In this document: in pieces, positions 1-7,378 of the stretch
Position numbering within the stretch: the first letter of the stretch is position 1
How the letters are laid out: every line of letters starts with the position of its first letter
Source of the DNA: Pseudomonadota bacterium
GTDB lineage: Bacteria; Verrucomicrobiota; Verrucomicrobiia; Chthoniobacterales; UBA6821
Assembly (NCBI GenBank): GCA_009928265.1
Contig: RFPR01000062.1
Coordinates: 1-11,100 of the forward strand
Length of the DNA: 11,100 bases
Direction of reading: 5' to 3'
Translations under genes and position numbers: made by a program
The notes under the pieces: generated by a model
The model's input: the letters and a program-made list of their open reading frames with translations, nothing else
The model's database searches: none
Told to the model about the DNA's origin: nothing

Positions 1-9
1 TATTTCCCG

Positions 10-1116
10 ATGAATATCCTCCTGCTCGCCCGAAAGTTCCGAGCCCTGAACAAGCCACTCCTCATCGTCATGCTGGGGCTCTGCCTCTTCGGCGTTTATG
101 CGATCTACAGCGCCACCTGGATGCGCGACACACCTTTCTGGGCTAGCCAGATCAAGTGGATGCTAATCTGCATTCCCGTTTTCTTTCTCGTCGCCTTCAA
201 CGACTACCAATGGGTACGTCTCGGCGCTCTGCCTGTTTACCTGCTGAGCGTCATCCTGCTGATCCTGGTCTTCTTCATCGGGGTCAAGGTCTTCGGAGCC
301 CGTAGCTGGCTCAACCTCGGCTTCGGAAATTTCCAGCCATCCCAACTGGCGATCTTTGGTGGCGTGATGCTCTTCGCCTTGTTCCTGAGCGATTCCGAAG
401 GGATGAATCCGGCACTAAGGATCCTGATATGCCTTGGCATCACAGCCGTCCCATGCGTGCTCATCCTGATCCAGCCCTACCTAGGAGGGACCCTCGTTTG
501 GATGCCGGTTCTCTTCGCCATGTTCTTCGTAGCGGGCATTAAGAAACGTTACCTGCTTGTTCTCGTGCTGATGGCGCTGATCGCCGTGCCTCTGATGTTC
601 TTCTTCGGGATGAAGCAGTACCAGAAGGATCGCCTCACGGTCTTCCTCGATCCCTCACTAGATCCGCAGGGAGCGGGCTGGACCATCAATCAGTCGCTCA
701 ATGCCATCGGCAGTGCCGGCCTCTGGGGCAAGGGATTCAAGGCTCCCAACACCCTTAACGAACTCGGCTACCTCCCCAGCACCATCGTCCACACCGATTT
801 TATCTACGCTGTCTTCGGCGAACAGCACGGCTTCCTGGGAGCGATGATCCTCATCCCAACGCTGGCGATCCTTCTGCTGACCGGCCTCTACATCGCCTCC
901 CGCGCTCAGGATCAACTGGGGCGACTGCTGGGTGTCGGTATCGTGATGCTGCTTTTCACCCACATCTTCATGAACGTCGGCATGACCGTGGCCATCACCC
1001 CGATTACCGGACTTCCCCTTCCTCTCGTCAGCTACGGGGGGTCATTCCTGCTGATTACCATGGCCTGCCTAGGACTCCTCCAGAGCATCTGGATCCACCG
1101 GAAGCTGGTTTATTGA
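10..1116 (+). CDS. rodA: RodA-like SEDS peptidoglycan glycosyltransferase
   Basis: Polytopic inner-membrane protein of the RodA/FtsW/SpoVE family. The family polymerises glycan strands from lipid II, and RodA works with a class B penicillin-binding protein in the MreB elongasome. The protein is 368 aa (E. coli RodA is 370) with about ten hydrophobic segments; the first spans roughly residues 17-35. Recognisable blocks are GARSWL (96-101), FQPSQ (108-112), QPYLGG (155-160), GSAGLWGKGF, HTDFIYAV (261-268) and TGLPLPLVSYGGS near the C-terminus. D263 matches the essential Asp of RodA (E. coli D262). Oddities: the usual PSExxK reads PSQLAI, the usual QPDLGT reads QPYLGG, and two extra residues precede HTDF. 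Only 9 bases precede the ATG, so neither a ribosome site nor an upstream mrdA/PBP2 gene can be seen. It is family member with high confidence; RodA rather than another SEDS paralogue is inferred from length and overall sequence. Confidence 0.9.
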   Translation: MNILLLARKFRALNKPLLIVMLGLCLFGVYAIYSATWMRDTPFWASQIKWMLICIPVFFLVAFNDYQWVRLGALPVYLLSVILLILVFFIGVKVFGARSWLNLGFGNFQPSQLAIFGGVMLFALFLSDSEGMNPALRILICLGITAVPCVLILIQPYLGGTLVWMPVLFAMFFVAGIKKRYLLVLVLMALIAVPLMFFFGMKQYQKDRLTVFLDPSLDPQGAGWTINQSLNAIGSAGLWGKGFKAPNTLNELGYLPSTIVHTDFIYAVFGEQHGFLGAMILIPTLAILLLTGLYIASRAQDQLGRLLGVGIVMLLFTHIFMNVGMTVAITPITGLPLPLVSYGGSFLLITMACLGLLQSIWIHRKLVY

Positions 1117-1316
1117 GCCAAAAGGATGAGGGATGAATGATGAAGTATGAAAAGGACAGCCTGCGCAGTTCCCATCATGACAGTTCATCAATAATTTTTG
1201 GCTTCCAACATCAGTCTGCCAGCGATTCCGGCGATCACCATGGCAACCTCCAACGTTCCCTCGCTTTGGTTTTTTCCCTTCATCCTTCATAACTCATAAT
1301 TCAAACTTTCTCTTTC
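1117..1316. repeat. Gap with imperfect inverted repeats, rodA to trpS
   Basis: No credible gene lies in this 200-bp gap. Just after the rodA stop, a purine-rich 'GGATGA' stretch (1124-1150) is roughly the reverse complement of the pyrimidine-rich 'TTCATCCTTCAT' stretch at 1276-1303. AAGGATGAGGG (1122-1132) mirrors CCCTTCATCCTT (1276-1287) with one inserted base. A second, nested pairing is possible: GCCAAAA (1117-1123) with TTTTGGC (1196-1202), and TGATGAA (1138-1144) with TTCATCA (1184-1190). The right end shares TTGGTTTT(TT)CCCTT followed by TTCAT repeats with the exbD leader (2485-2497). This may be a short interspersed intergenic element; copy number elsewhere in the genome is unknown. 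Confidence 0.4.
1169..1197 (+). promoter_or_regulatory. Possible promoter for trpS
   Basis: TTCCCA (1169-1174), a 17-bp spacer, then TAATTT (1192-1197). This matches the sigma70 consensus at 4 of 6 and 4 of 6 positions. A start near 1204 would give trpS a leader of about 110 nt that includes the pyrimidine-rich repeat. The -10 hexamer is the same as that of the tRNA promoter at 2319-2324. Matches of this quality are common in AT-rich gaps, so the call is weak. Confidence 0.25.
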
Positions 1317-2279
1317 ATGCGCATTCTCTCCGGCATTCAACCGACAGGACTTCCCCATCTCGGCAATTATTTCGGCATGATGAAGCCCGCGATCGAGCTT
1401 CAGCAAAAGGGTGAGGCGCTCTACTTCATCGCCGACCTCCACGCCCTCACCACGGTGCGCGATCCTGAGGCCCTGCGACGCAACTCCCGCGAGATCGCGA
1501 TCGACTTCCTCGCCTGCGGACTCGATCCGGCTCGTGCCTGCCTCTTCCGTCAGAGCGACATCACCTGCATTCCGGAGCTTTCCTGGATCCTCTCCACCGT
1601 CACTCCCATGGGCCTTCTTGAGCGCTGCCACTCCTACAAGGACAAGCTGGCTAAGGGACTGCATGCCTCTCTCGGACTCTTCTCCTACCCCGTCCTGATG
1701 GCTGCCGACATCCTCGCCTACGACAGCGACCTCGTCCCCGTCGGCAAAGACCAGAAGCAGCACCTTGAGGTCACACGGGACATCGCGGTTAAGATCAACG
1801 AACTCTACGGGGACATCTTCAAACTCCCCGAACCGATGATCCGTGACGAGTCCGCAGCCATTCCCGGCACCGACGGGGCCAAAATGAGCAAGAGCTACGG
1901 CAACACCATCGAACTCTTCATGGAGGACTCCCCTCTCAAGAAAAAAGTCATGGCGATTCAGACCGACTCCACCCCGGTCGAGTCCCCGAAGCCACTCGAC
2001 GGATCGCCCATCCTTGGAATCTACCGGCATGTCGCCTCTTCCTCCGATTACACAGCGATGGAAGAGGCCTTCCGTACCGGGGGAACGGGTTACGGTGATT
2101 TCAAGAAGCGCCTTCTTGAGGGTGTCCGTGATTATTTCGCCCCTATGCGTGCCGAGCGTCAGCGTATTGCATCGGACCCCGGAGAGGTGGAGCGCATCTT
2201 GTCCAATGGAGCCGAGAAAGCCACCGCCTTCGCGACACCTGTTATGGACCGCCTTCGCAAGGCCATCGGCCTGCGTTAG
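1317..2279 (+). CDS. trpS: Tryptophan-tRNA ligase
   Basis: Class Ic aminoacyl-tRNA synthetase that activates tryptophan with ATP and charges tRNA-Trp in the cytoplasm. Length is 320 aa, normal for bacterial TrpS (about 320-340). The N-terminal GIQPTG is followed by the HIGH-type signature P13-H14-L15-G16-N17. The KMSKS loop is exact at K189-S193 inside GAKMSKSYGN. Between them lie typical TrpS segments such as RQSDI, TPMGLLERCHSYKDK, YPVLMAADILAY and VGKDQKQHLEVTRDIA, the last around the tryptophan pocket and dimer interface. The start at 1317 puts the MRILSGIQPTG N-terminus at the usual distance from the signature. The 20 bases upstream are pyrimidine-rich with no Shine-Dalgarno. The gene ends 58 bp before an initiator tRNA. 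No truncation or frameshift is seen. Confidence 0.97.
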   Translation: MRILSGIQPTGLPHLGNYFGMMKPAIELQQKGEALYFIADLHALTTVRDPEALRRNSREIAIDFLACGLDPARACLFRQSDITCIPELSWILSTVTPMGLLERCHSYKDKLAKGLHASLGLFSYPVLMAADILAYDSDLVPVGKDQKQHLEVTRDIAVKINELYGDIFKLPEPMIRDESAAIPGTDGAKMSKSYGNTIELFMEDSPLKKKVMAIQTDSTPVESPKPLDGSPILGIYRHVASSSDYTAMEEAFRTGGTGYGDFKKRLLEGVRDYFAPMRAERQRIASDPGEVERILSNGAEKATAFATPVMDRLRKAIGLR

Positions 2280-2295
2280 AAAACCCAATCACATC

Positions 2296-2324
2296 TTGAC
2301 CAAGGGGACCTTTCATCGTAATTT
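2296..2324 (+). promoter_or_regulatory. Sigma70-type promoter of tRNA-fMet
   Basis: TTGACC (2296-2301), exactly 17 bp, then TAATTT (2319-2324), lying between the trpS stop and the tRNA. This is 5 of 6 to the -35 consensus and 4 of 6 to the -10 consensus at ideal spacing. A start about 7 bp past the -10 would fall near 2331, giving a 5' leader of only about 7 nt before the tRNA at 2338. That fits a short stable-RNA transcript. It is the best promoter-like sequence in the window. Confidence 0.6.
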
Positions 2325-2337
2325 TGACATCCTTTGA

Positions 2338-2414
<77 letters not shown>

Positions 2415-2416
2415 AT

Positions 2417-2438
2417 TTCCAGAACTTGTGATCTGGAA
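2417..2438 (+). terminator. Hairpin just after tRNA-fMet
   Basis: TTCCAGA (2417-2423) and TCTGGAA (2432-2438) form a perfect 7-bp stem with an 8-nt loop, starting 3 nt after the tRNA CCA. It has no following T-run, so it is not a classical intrinsic terminator. It could instead mark a 3' processing or pausing site. Only the inverted repeat itself is certain. Confidence 0.3.
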
Positions 2439-2534
2439 TACAGGAAATCATGAAAAGATTTCCATCATCAGTACCTTTGTAAGGTTGGTTTTCCCTTTTG
2501 CATTTTCCATTCATCATTTTTCATTTCCCAAGAC
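2439..2534. other. Pyrimidine-rich leader of exbD
   Basis: There is no gene in this stretch. From 2485 it becomes strongly C/T-rich: TTGGTTTTCCCTT (2485-2497) is followed by several CATT/TTCAT units up to the exbD start. The opening 13 bases match the trpS leader at 1266-1280 apart from two extra T residues there. There is no Shine-Dalgarno, and no convincing promoter was found, so exbD-def may be transcribed from further upstream. Confidence 0.4.
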
Positions 2535-2951
2535 ATGCGATTTCACACCAAGCGCCGGAAGATGCCCTCGATCACGATCGTCTCGCTGATCGATATTCTG
2601 GCAATCCTTCTCATCTTCTTCATCGTCACGACCACCTTTAAGGACAAGCTACCCCAGCTTCAGATCAATCTCCCCGAGTCCAAAAGTGCCGCCGTCTCCA
2701 CCTCAGAGCCCAAGAAGACGATCCTGCTTCAGGTCAAAGGTCCGGGTCAGATCACTTTCGATGGAAAGGCGACCACACCGGACCAGCTTCCCGCAGCCAT
2801 CCGACAGATCCAGCAGACCTATCCGGGCTGCGCTATCACGATGCAGGCTGACAAAGAAGCTCCCTTCGGTACCGTTGTCTCGGTGCTCGACGCGCTTCAG
2901 GCCGCCGGCATCAAGAACATCCCAGCAGTGGCCAGACCTGCAGGAAAATGA
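2535..2951 (+). CDS. exbD: ExbD/TolR-family biopolymer transport protein
   Basis: Small inner-membrane protein of the ExbD/TolR family. The family forms a proton channel with ExbB/TolQ and uses the proton-motive force to drive TonB or Tol-Pal work at the outer membrane. The protein is 138 aa (family about 130-145). It has a short basic cytoplasmic tail (RFHTKRRK), one transmembrane helix at about residues 13-34 carrying the conserved Asp D20 in SLIDILAILLIFF, then a periplasmic domain ending with the typical GTVVSVLDALQAAGIKNI block. The usual Pro of PLID is Ser here. No exbB, tolQ or tonB lies nearby in the visible sequence, so the partner must be encoded elsewhere. The stop overlaps the def start by 4 bp (ATGA, 2948-2951), so the two are probably cotranscribed and translationally coupled. 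ExbD cannot be separated from TolR by sequence alone. Confidence 0.88.
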   Translation: MRFHTKRRKMPSITIVSLIDILAILLIFFIVTTTFKDKLPQLQINLPESKSAAVSTSEPKKTILLQVKGPGQITFDGKATTPDQLPAAIRQIQQTYPGCAITMQADKEAPFGTVVSVLDALQAAGIKNIPAVARPAGK

Positions 2952-3544
2952 GCCGCAAGAAATCCTCAAAACAGGACCCAAAGCCGCTGGAGGTGGTTAA
3001 ATACGGTCACCCCGCCCTGCGAAGCAAGGGACGCCGTATCGAGAAAATCGATGATTCCTTGGTGGAACTGGCCGAGGCAATGATCGTCACCATGTACGAG
3101 GAGGATGGGTGCGGACTGGCCGCCCATCAGGTCGGTCGCCCCATCCAGATGGCCGTCATCGACGTGCTTCCGGCCCAGGATAGCCGTCCGAGCAAGGCAT
3201 GGGTCGGAGGACGCGAGATCGAACTCGAATCACTCATGCCGCTTGTGATGATCAATCCGGAGATCCATCCCGTCGGCGAGGAACGCAGCATTGAAACCGA
3301 GGGCTGCCTCAGTATGCCGGGCCTCCATGACGAGGTGGAGCGCCCCACCCGTGTCCGTATTATCTGTCAGGACTTGAGTGGCGAGACTCTCGAGATCGAG
3401 GCCGAGGGACTTCTGTCACGTGCAGCCCAGCACGAGCATGATCACCTGCACGGCATTCTCTTCATCGACCACCTGGACCCCGAAGATCGAACAGCACATC
3501 AACCCCTGCTGAAGAAGTTTCAGGCCAAAGCCTCGCCATTTTAG
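2948..3544 (+). CDS. def: Peptide deformylase
   Basis: Metalloenzyme that removes the N-formyl group from nascent proteins as they leave the ribosome. All three signature motifs are intact: motif I GCGLAAHQ (54-61), motif II EGCLS (118-122) with metal ligand C120, and motif III QHEHDH with ligands H162 and H166 and catalytic E163. The length of 198 aa exceeds the E. coli enzyme (169). The extra length comes from a basic N-terminal tail of about 14 residues and an insertion around residues 76-98 (DSRPSKAWVGGREIELE). The ATG lies within the ATGA overlap with exbD, and AGGA sits 4-7 nt upstream, one of the few Shine-Dalgarno-like sites in the window. The initiator tRNA lies just upstream, a thematic link to formyl-Met metabolism. 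The usual partner gene fmt is not seen. Confidence 0.96.
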   Translation: MSRKKSSKQDPKPLEVVKYGHPALRSKGRRIEKIDDSLVELAEAMIVTMYEEDGCGLAAHQVGRPIQMAVIDVLPAQDSRPSKAWVGGREIELESLMPLVMINPEIHPVGEERSIETEGCLSMPGLHDEVERPTRVRIICQDLSGETLEIEAEGLLSRAAQHEHDHLHGILFIDHLDPEDRTAHQPLLKKFQAKASPF

Positions 3545-3625
3545 TAACGAATTTTTCTGCGTTAATACTTTTTAATATTAGAAACCTAACAAGAATATCG
3601 TTCTCATCCTACAATACACCGACCT
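3545..3625 (+). promoter_or_regulatory. AT-rich gap, possible carbonic anhydrase promoter
   Basis: This is an AT-rich 81-bp gap. TACAAT (3610-3615) is 5 of 6 to the -10 consensus, with CTAACA (3586-3591, 4 of 6) 18 bp upstream. Initiation from it would leave almost no leader before the ATG at 3626. TAATAT at 3573-3578 is an alternative -10 without a good -35. TAATA (3563-3567) and TATTA (3576-3580) make a weak hairpin, which is not a convincing terminator for def. Confidence 0.3.
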
Positions 3626-4270
3626 ATGGCACACCAAACGGAAGTAAACCACCTGCTAGAAAACAACAAAAGCTACGCCCTCGGCCAAAGCATTCATCTT
3701 CCCAAGCATCCCGGTATTCAGCCGATCCAGCCCTCAAAACAGGTGGCTGTTGTTGCCTGCATGGATGCTCGGCTTGATGTTGAAGACATGCTGGGACTGC
3801 AGACCGGGGAAGCTCACATCATCCGCAACGCCGGCGGTGTCGTGGACGCGGATACCATCCGATCACTCATCATTTCGCACCATTTGCTGAACACAAGGGA
3901 GTTTATCCTGATCCACCATACCCGTTGCGGCATGCTTGCATTCACCGATGACCTCCTCAAGTCAGGCTTGGAGGGCGATCCGGCGGCAAGCGATTTACTC
4001 TCTCAAGCAACGGGACGCAAATTCGTGTCACCAAAGAAGTCATCCGACTCGCCGGCGGTTTTTCACGCCTTTAAGGGAGAACTTGAAGCTCTTGATCACG
4101 AGCATAACCACAAGGCCCAAGAGCGCCTCGAATCGGACGTGCGGCAGGGCATCTCAACGATTCTCAACCATCCCTGGATTCCCACGACAGGAGAAGATGC
4201 GATTACGGTTCGAGGGTTCATCTACGATGTTGATTCGGGCAAATTGAACGAGGTCAGCTATCCCGCATAG
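3626..4270 (+). CDS. Beta-class carbonic anhydrase
   Basis: Predicted zinc enzyme that interconverts CO2 and bicarbonate; cytoplasmic, with no signal peptide. The zinc ligands and catalytic dyad of beta-carbonic anhydrases are present: C45, D47 and R49 in VACMDARLD, and H98 and C101 in HHTRCGM. IIRNAGG (65-71) is also typical. The wording around these motifs (MDARLDVEDMLG, EAHIIRNAGG, LIHHTRCGMLAFTDD) recalls the mycobacterial Rv1284-like subgroup rather than the E. coli Can type. Length is 214 aa. An unusual stretch at about residues 112-160 (between the zinc site and the C-terminal part) is rich in Ser, Lys, His and Glu. The start is the first ATG giving a complete N-terminal arm; no Shine-Dalgarno is visible. 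It is separated from def by 81 AT-rich bases and converges on gcvP, so it is probably monocistronic. Confidence 0.92.
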   Translation: MAHQTEVNHLLENNKSYALGQSIHLPKHPGIQPIQPSKQVAVVACMDARLDVEDMLGLQTGEAHIIRNAGGVVDADTIRSLIISHHLLNTREFILIHHTRCGMLAFTDDLLKSGLEGDPAASDLLSQATGRKFVSPKKSSDSPAVFHAFKGELEALDHEHNHKAQERLESDVRQGISTILNHPWIPTTGEDAITVRGFIYDVDSGKLNEVSYPA

Positions 4271-4516
4271 CCTTGAACAGTGGCCCGGTTTGAAGCCGTC
4301 ACCATCTTAGAAACAAAGAAGCAGTGGTTCAGCCCCGATAGTCACCTTTGCCACACCAAGGCGAAGATATTTTTAGGAGATAGCTAGGCGCCCAAGACTT
4401 CTCAGTTTGTTGAAAAGGGTCGCAAGCTTGGATGGAGAGCAAGGCGGTTAAGCGATGCTGTAGTTTAGAGCTACTGCGAGCGCACGCCAACATAGCTATC
4501 CGACAAGATCGCGACC
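4271..4516. other. Convergent gap between carbonic anhydrase and gcvP
   Basis: A 246-bp gap between two converging genes. Apart from the terminator at 4346-4374 it holds no supported gene. An inverted repeat around 4455-4477 (GCTGTAG / CTACTGC, one mismatch) could form a hairpin downstream of gcvP on the minus strand, but no T-run follows it. The short open frames here have no recognisable protein character. Confidence 0.5.
4346..4374 (+). terminator. Intrinsic terminator after carbonic anhydrase
   Basis: CTTTGCC (4346-4352) pairs with GGCGAAG (4360-4366), giving a 7-bp stem with one G-U pair and a 7-nt loop. It is followed by ATATTTTTA, whose T-run is at 4370-4374. It lies 75 bp after the carbonic anhydrase stop on the same strand. 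The stem is short and three bases separate it from the T-run, so the site may be weak. Confidence 0.5.
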
Positions 4517-7378
4517 CTACTGCTCTACGGGAAGGCAGGTGCAGAAAATATTCCGATCTCCGTAAACGTTGTCCACCCGCGCAACACTCGGCCAGAACTT
4601 GTGCTTCTTCAGCCACGGAGTTGGCCAGGCAGCCTGAGTACGAGAGTAAGGGCGATTCCACTCATCCGCGGTGACCACAGCGGCGGTGTGCGGTGCACGC
4701 TTGAGGGGATTCTCGGCCTTGTCGAGTTCACCCTTCTCGATGGCGATGAGTTCGCCATGGATGGCAATCATGGCGTCACAGAAGCGATCGAGTTCCTCTT
4801 TGGACTCACTCTCGGTCGGCTCGACCATGAGAGTTCCCGGAACGGGCCAACTCATCGTCGGGGCGTGGAATCCGAAATCCATGAGACGCTTGGCAACATC
4901 CTCAACCTCGATGCCGGCGCGGGTCTTCCACTCACGCAAGTCGAGGATGCACTCGTGCGCTACGGTGCCGTTGGAACCCTTGTAGAGCACGGGGAAATAG
5001 GACTCCAAGCGCTTGGCCATGTAGTTGGCGTTGAGGATGGCAATCGCGCTGGCCATGGCGAGTCCATCCGGCCCCATCATCCTGAGATACATCCAGCTGA
5101 TGACGCAGATGCTGGAGCTGCCCCAAGGAGCGGCGCTGACCTCTCCGGTGGCTGAAGAGCCTCCCGTCGGTATGACGGAGTGGCCGGGAAGGAAAGGGGC
5201 GAGGTGTTCGGCGACACCGATCGGGCCGACTCCAGGTCCTCCACCTCCGTGAGGGATACAGAAAGTCTTGTGAAGATTGAGGTGACAGACGTCGGCCCCG
5301 ATGCCGCCGGGAGAACAGAGGCCAACTTGGGCGTTCATGTTGGCACCATCCATGTAAACCTGTCCCCCTGCCTCGTGGATCATTGAGCAGACCTCACGGA
5401 TCGAGGCCTCGAAGACCCCGTGGGTCGAGGGATAGGTGACCATGAGCGCGGCCAACTTGTCTCGATTCGAGGCAATCTTTGCACGTAGGTCAGCGACATC
5501 CACATTCCCTTCGGCGTCACAGGCCACGCCAACGATCTCCATGCCGGCCATGGCAGCACTGGCCGGGTTGGTGCCGTGGGCGGAGACAGGGATCAGGCAG
5601 ACGTTACGGTGTCCTTCGCCCCTTGAGAGGTGGTAGGCCCGGATAACGAGAAGACCGGCGTATTCACCTTGGGACCCGGCATTGGGCTGGAGCGAGACGG
5701 CATGGAATCCGGTGATTTCCGAAAGCCACTTCTCCAGCTGGCGGAAGATCTCCGCGTAGCCCTGCGCTTGGGATGGCGGAACAAAGGGATGAAGTCCCCC
5801 GATTTTTTCCCACGTCACGGGAAGCATCTCGGAGGTAGAGTTGAGTTTCATCGTGCACGATCCGAGAGGGATCATCGAGGTCGTCAGCGAGAGATCCTTG
5901 GCCTCAAGACGGCGCAAGTAGCGCAGCATCTCGTGCTCGGTATGGTAGGAATTAAAGACCGGGTGGGTGAGGATCTTCGAGTTTCTGCGCAGCGAATCGG
6001 GTAGCTGCCAGGATAGAGGATCAGCTTTGGCGGCGCCGGATCCCTTGCCAAAGAGTCCCTCGAGGCGGTTCTCACCGATCGATATCTCGTCGAGGGAGAT
6101 GGTGACCGCCGTGTCACCCAGGAATCGGAGGTTGATTCCCTCATGCTCTGCACGGGAACGGAGCGACGCTGACTCGGCCGGGGTGAGATTCACCCTCACG
6201 GTGTCAAAGAAAGGACCCTCCTGAACATCCCATCCCGCTTTGGCCAGCAAGGCGGCCAGTTTCAACGCGTGGAGATGAACGTTTTCGGCGATCTCACGGA
6301 GTCCCTTGGGCCCGTGATAGACGGCATACATCGAGGCGATCACGGCCAACAGGACCTGGGCAGTGCAAATGTTGCTTGTCGCCTTCTCGCGGCGGATGTG
6401 CTGCTCGCGGGTCTGGAGGGTGAGACGGTAGGCGGGATTTCCGTCGGCGTCGCGTGAGATGCCGACGAGGCGTCCGGGCAGACGGCGCTTGAACTCATCG
6501 CGGACGGCCAGATAGCCCGCATGGGGACCGCCGTAGCCCATTGGAACTCCAAAGCGCTGCGTCGAGCCTACGGCCATGTCGGCTCCGAGTTCTCCCGGGG
6601 GCTTTAGCAGAACGAGCGCCAGCGGGTCGGAGGCGACAATGGCGAGACCTCCCGCTGCATGGATTGCTGCGATGGCAGAGGAAGGGTCGGTGATCGATCC
6701 GTCCGTTGCCGGATACTGAAGGATTCCTCCGAAGAGACACGAGGAGGGAATTGCTGAGACATCTCCGATCACGATGGTGATTCCAAGGGGTTCGGCACGG
6801 GTGCGAATCAGGGAAATCGTCTGAGGGTGGCATCCTTCGTGGATAAAGAAGGATCCTTCGCCCTTGAGATCGCGGCACATCGCCATGGCCTCGGCCGCAG
6901 CGGTTCCCTCGTCGAGCATCGAGGCGTTGGCAATAGCCATGCCAGTCAGGTCGCAGACCATGGTCTGGAAGTTGACAAGGGCCTCCATGCGGCCCTGCGA
7001 GATCTCTGCCTGATACGGCGTGTAGGCGGTGTACCAGCCGGGATTTTCCAGAATGTTCCGTCGGATGACGGCAGGAAGATGGGTGCCGTGGTAGCCCATC
7101 CCGAGATGGTTGACACGGAGTTCGTTTTTCTCGGCCAGGACGCGGAGTTCAGCAAGGGCTTCCTCCTCAGTCGCGGCCGGGGGCAGATCGAGAGGCTTCT
7201 GAAGGCGTATCTCAGCGGGGACGGTCTTCTTGATCAGCTCCCCGAGCGACGAAGATCCCACGGTCTTGAGCATCTCACCGATTCCATGATGATGCGAACC
7301 GAGATGCCTGCGGCTGAAGCGCCCCCGCTCCAGAACGGCATCAAGATCCAGAAACACACCTTCCTGCGCGCCGCTCAT
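4517..7378 (-). CDS. gcvP: Glycine dehydrogenase (decarboxylating), P protein
   Basis: PLP-dependent P protein of the glycine cleavage system. It decarboxylates glycine, releases CO2 and passes the aminomethyl group to the lipoyl arm of GcvH. The single-chain form of 953 aa (E. coli 957) has both halves fused. It opens with the typical FSRRHLGS segment and an N-terminal half carrying NASMLDEGTAAAEAM. The C-terminal half carries GSCTMKLN and QPNAGSQGEYAGL. The PLP lysine is K704 in HLNLHKTF, followed directly by the glycine-rich loop IPHGGGGPG. Late motifs ECILDLR and HAPTMSWPVPGTLMVEPTESE are also normal. The frame is intact. The start overlaps the gcvH stop by one base (TGATG), which suggests translational coupling, and no Shine-Dalgarno precedes it. 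It is the last gene of the probable speA-gcvTHP operon. Confidence 0.98.
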   Translation of the reverse strand: MSGAQEGVFLDLDAVLERGRFSRRHLGSHHHGIGEMLKTVGSSSLGELIKKTVPAEIRLQKPLDLPPAATEEEALAELRVLAEKNELRVNHLGMGYHGTHLPAVIRRNILENPGWYTAYTPYQAEISQGRMEALVNFQTMVCDLTGMAIANASMLDEGTAAAEAMAMCRDLKGEGSFFIHEGCHPQTISLIRTRAEPLGITIVIGDVSAIPSSCLFGGILQYPATDGSITDPSSAIAAIHAAGGLAIVASDPLALVLLKPPGELGADMAVGSTQRFGVPMGYGGPHAGYLAVRDEFKRRLPGRLVGISRDADGNPAYRLTLQTREQHIRREKATSNICTAQVLLAVIASMYAVYHGPKGLREIAENVHLHALKLAALLAKAGWDVQEGPFFDTVRVNLTPAESASLRSRAEHEGINLRFLGDTAVTISLDEISIGENRLEGLFGKGSGAAKADPLSWQLPDSLRRNSKILTHPVFNSYHTEHEMLRYLRRLEAKDLSLTTSMIPLGSCTMKLNSTSEMLPVTWEKIGGLHPFVPPSQAQGYAEIFRQLEKWLSEITGFHAVSLQPNAGSQGEYAGLLVIRAYHLSRGEGHRNVCLIPVSAHGTNPASAAMAGMEIVGVACDAEGNVDVADLRAKIASNRDKLAALMVTYPSTHGVFEASIREVCSMIHEAGGQVYMDGANMNAQVGLCSPGGIGADVCHLNLHKTFCIPHGGGGPGVGPIGVAEHLAPFLPGHSVIPTGGSSATGEVSAAPWGSSSICVISWMYLRMMGPDGLAMASAIAILNANYMAKRLESYFPVLYKGSNGTVAHECILDLREWKTRAGIEVEDVAKRLMDFGFHAPTMSWPVPGTLMVEPTESESKEELDRFCDAMIAIHGELIAIEKGELDKAENPLKRAPHTAAVVTADEWNRPYSRTQAAWPTPWLKKHKFWPSVARVDNVYGDRNIFCTCLPVEQ

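Noticed and set aside
1069..1290. Minus-strand 73-codon reading frame with Cys/His-rich middle between rodA and trpS
   Set aside because: It starts inside the pyrimidine-rich repeat and ends inside rodA. Its ends (SSFIPHPF-like) are simply translation of the TTCATC repeat, and there is no ribosome site or recognisable domain.
1287..2288. 333-codon open frame antisense to trpS
   Set aside because: It lies entirely over trpS, which has intact class I synthetase motifs. Long antisense frames are expected in GC-biased genes.
4381..4460. Short minus-strand stretch in the convergent gap reading as a helical tail (KLATLFNKLRSLG)
   Set aside because: It looks protein-like and could be a remnant of a decayed gene, but only about 24 codons are open between stops and no start or homology can be shown.
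4432..4674. 80-codon plus-strand frame reaching into the 3' end of gcvP
   Set aside because: It overlaps gcvP antisense, lacks a ribosome site and has no domain character.
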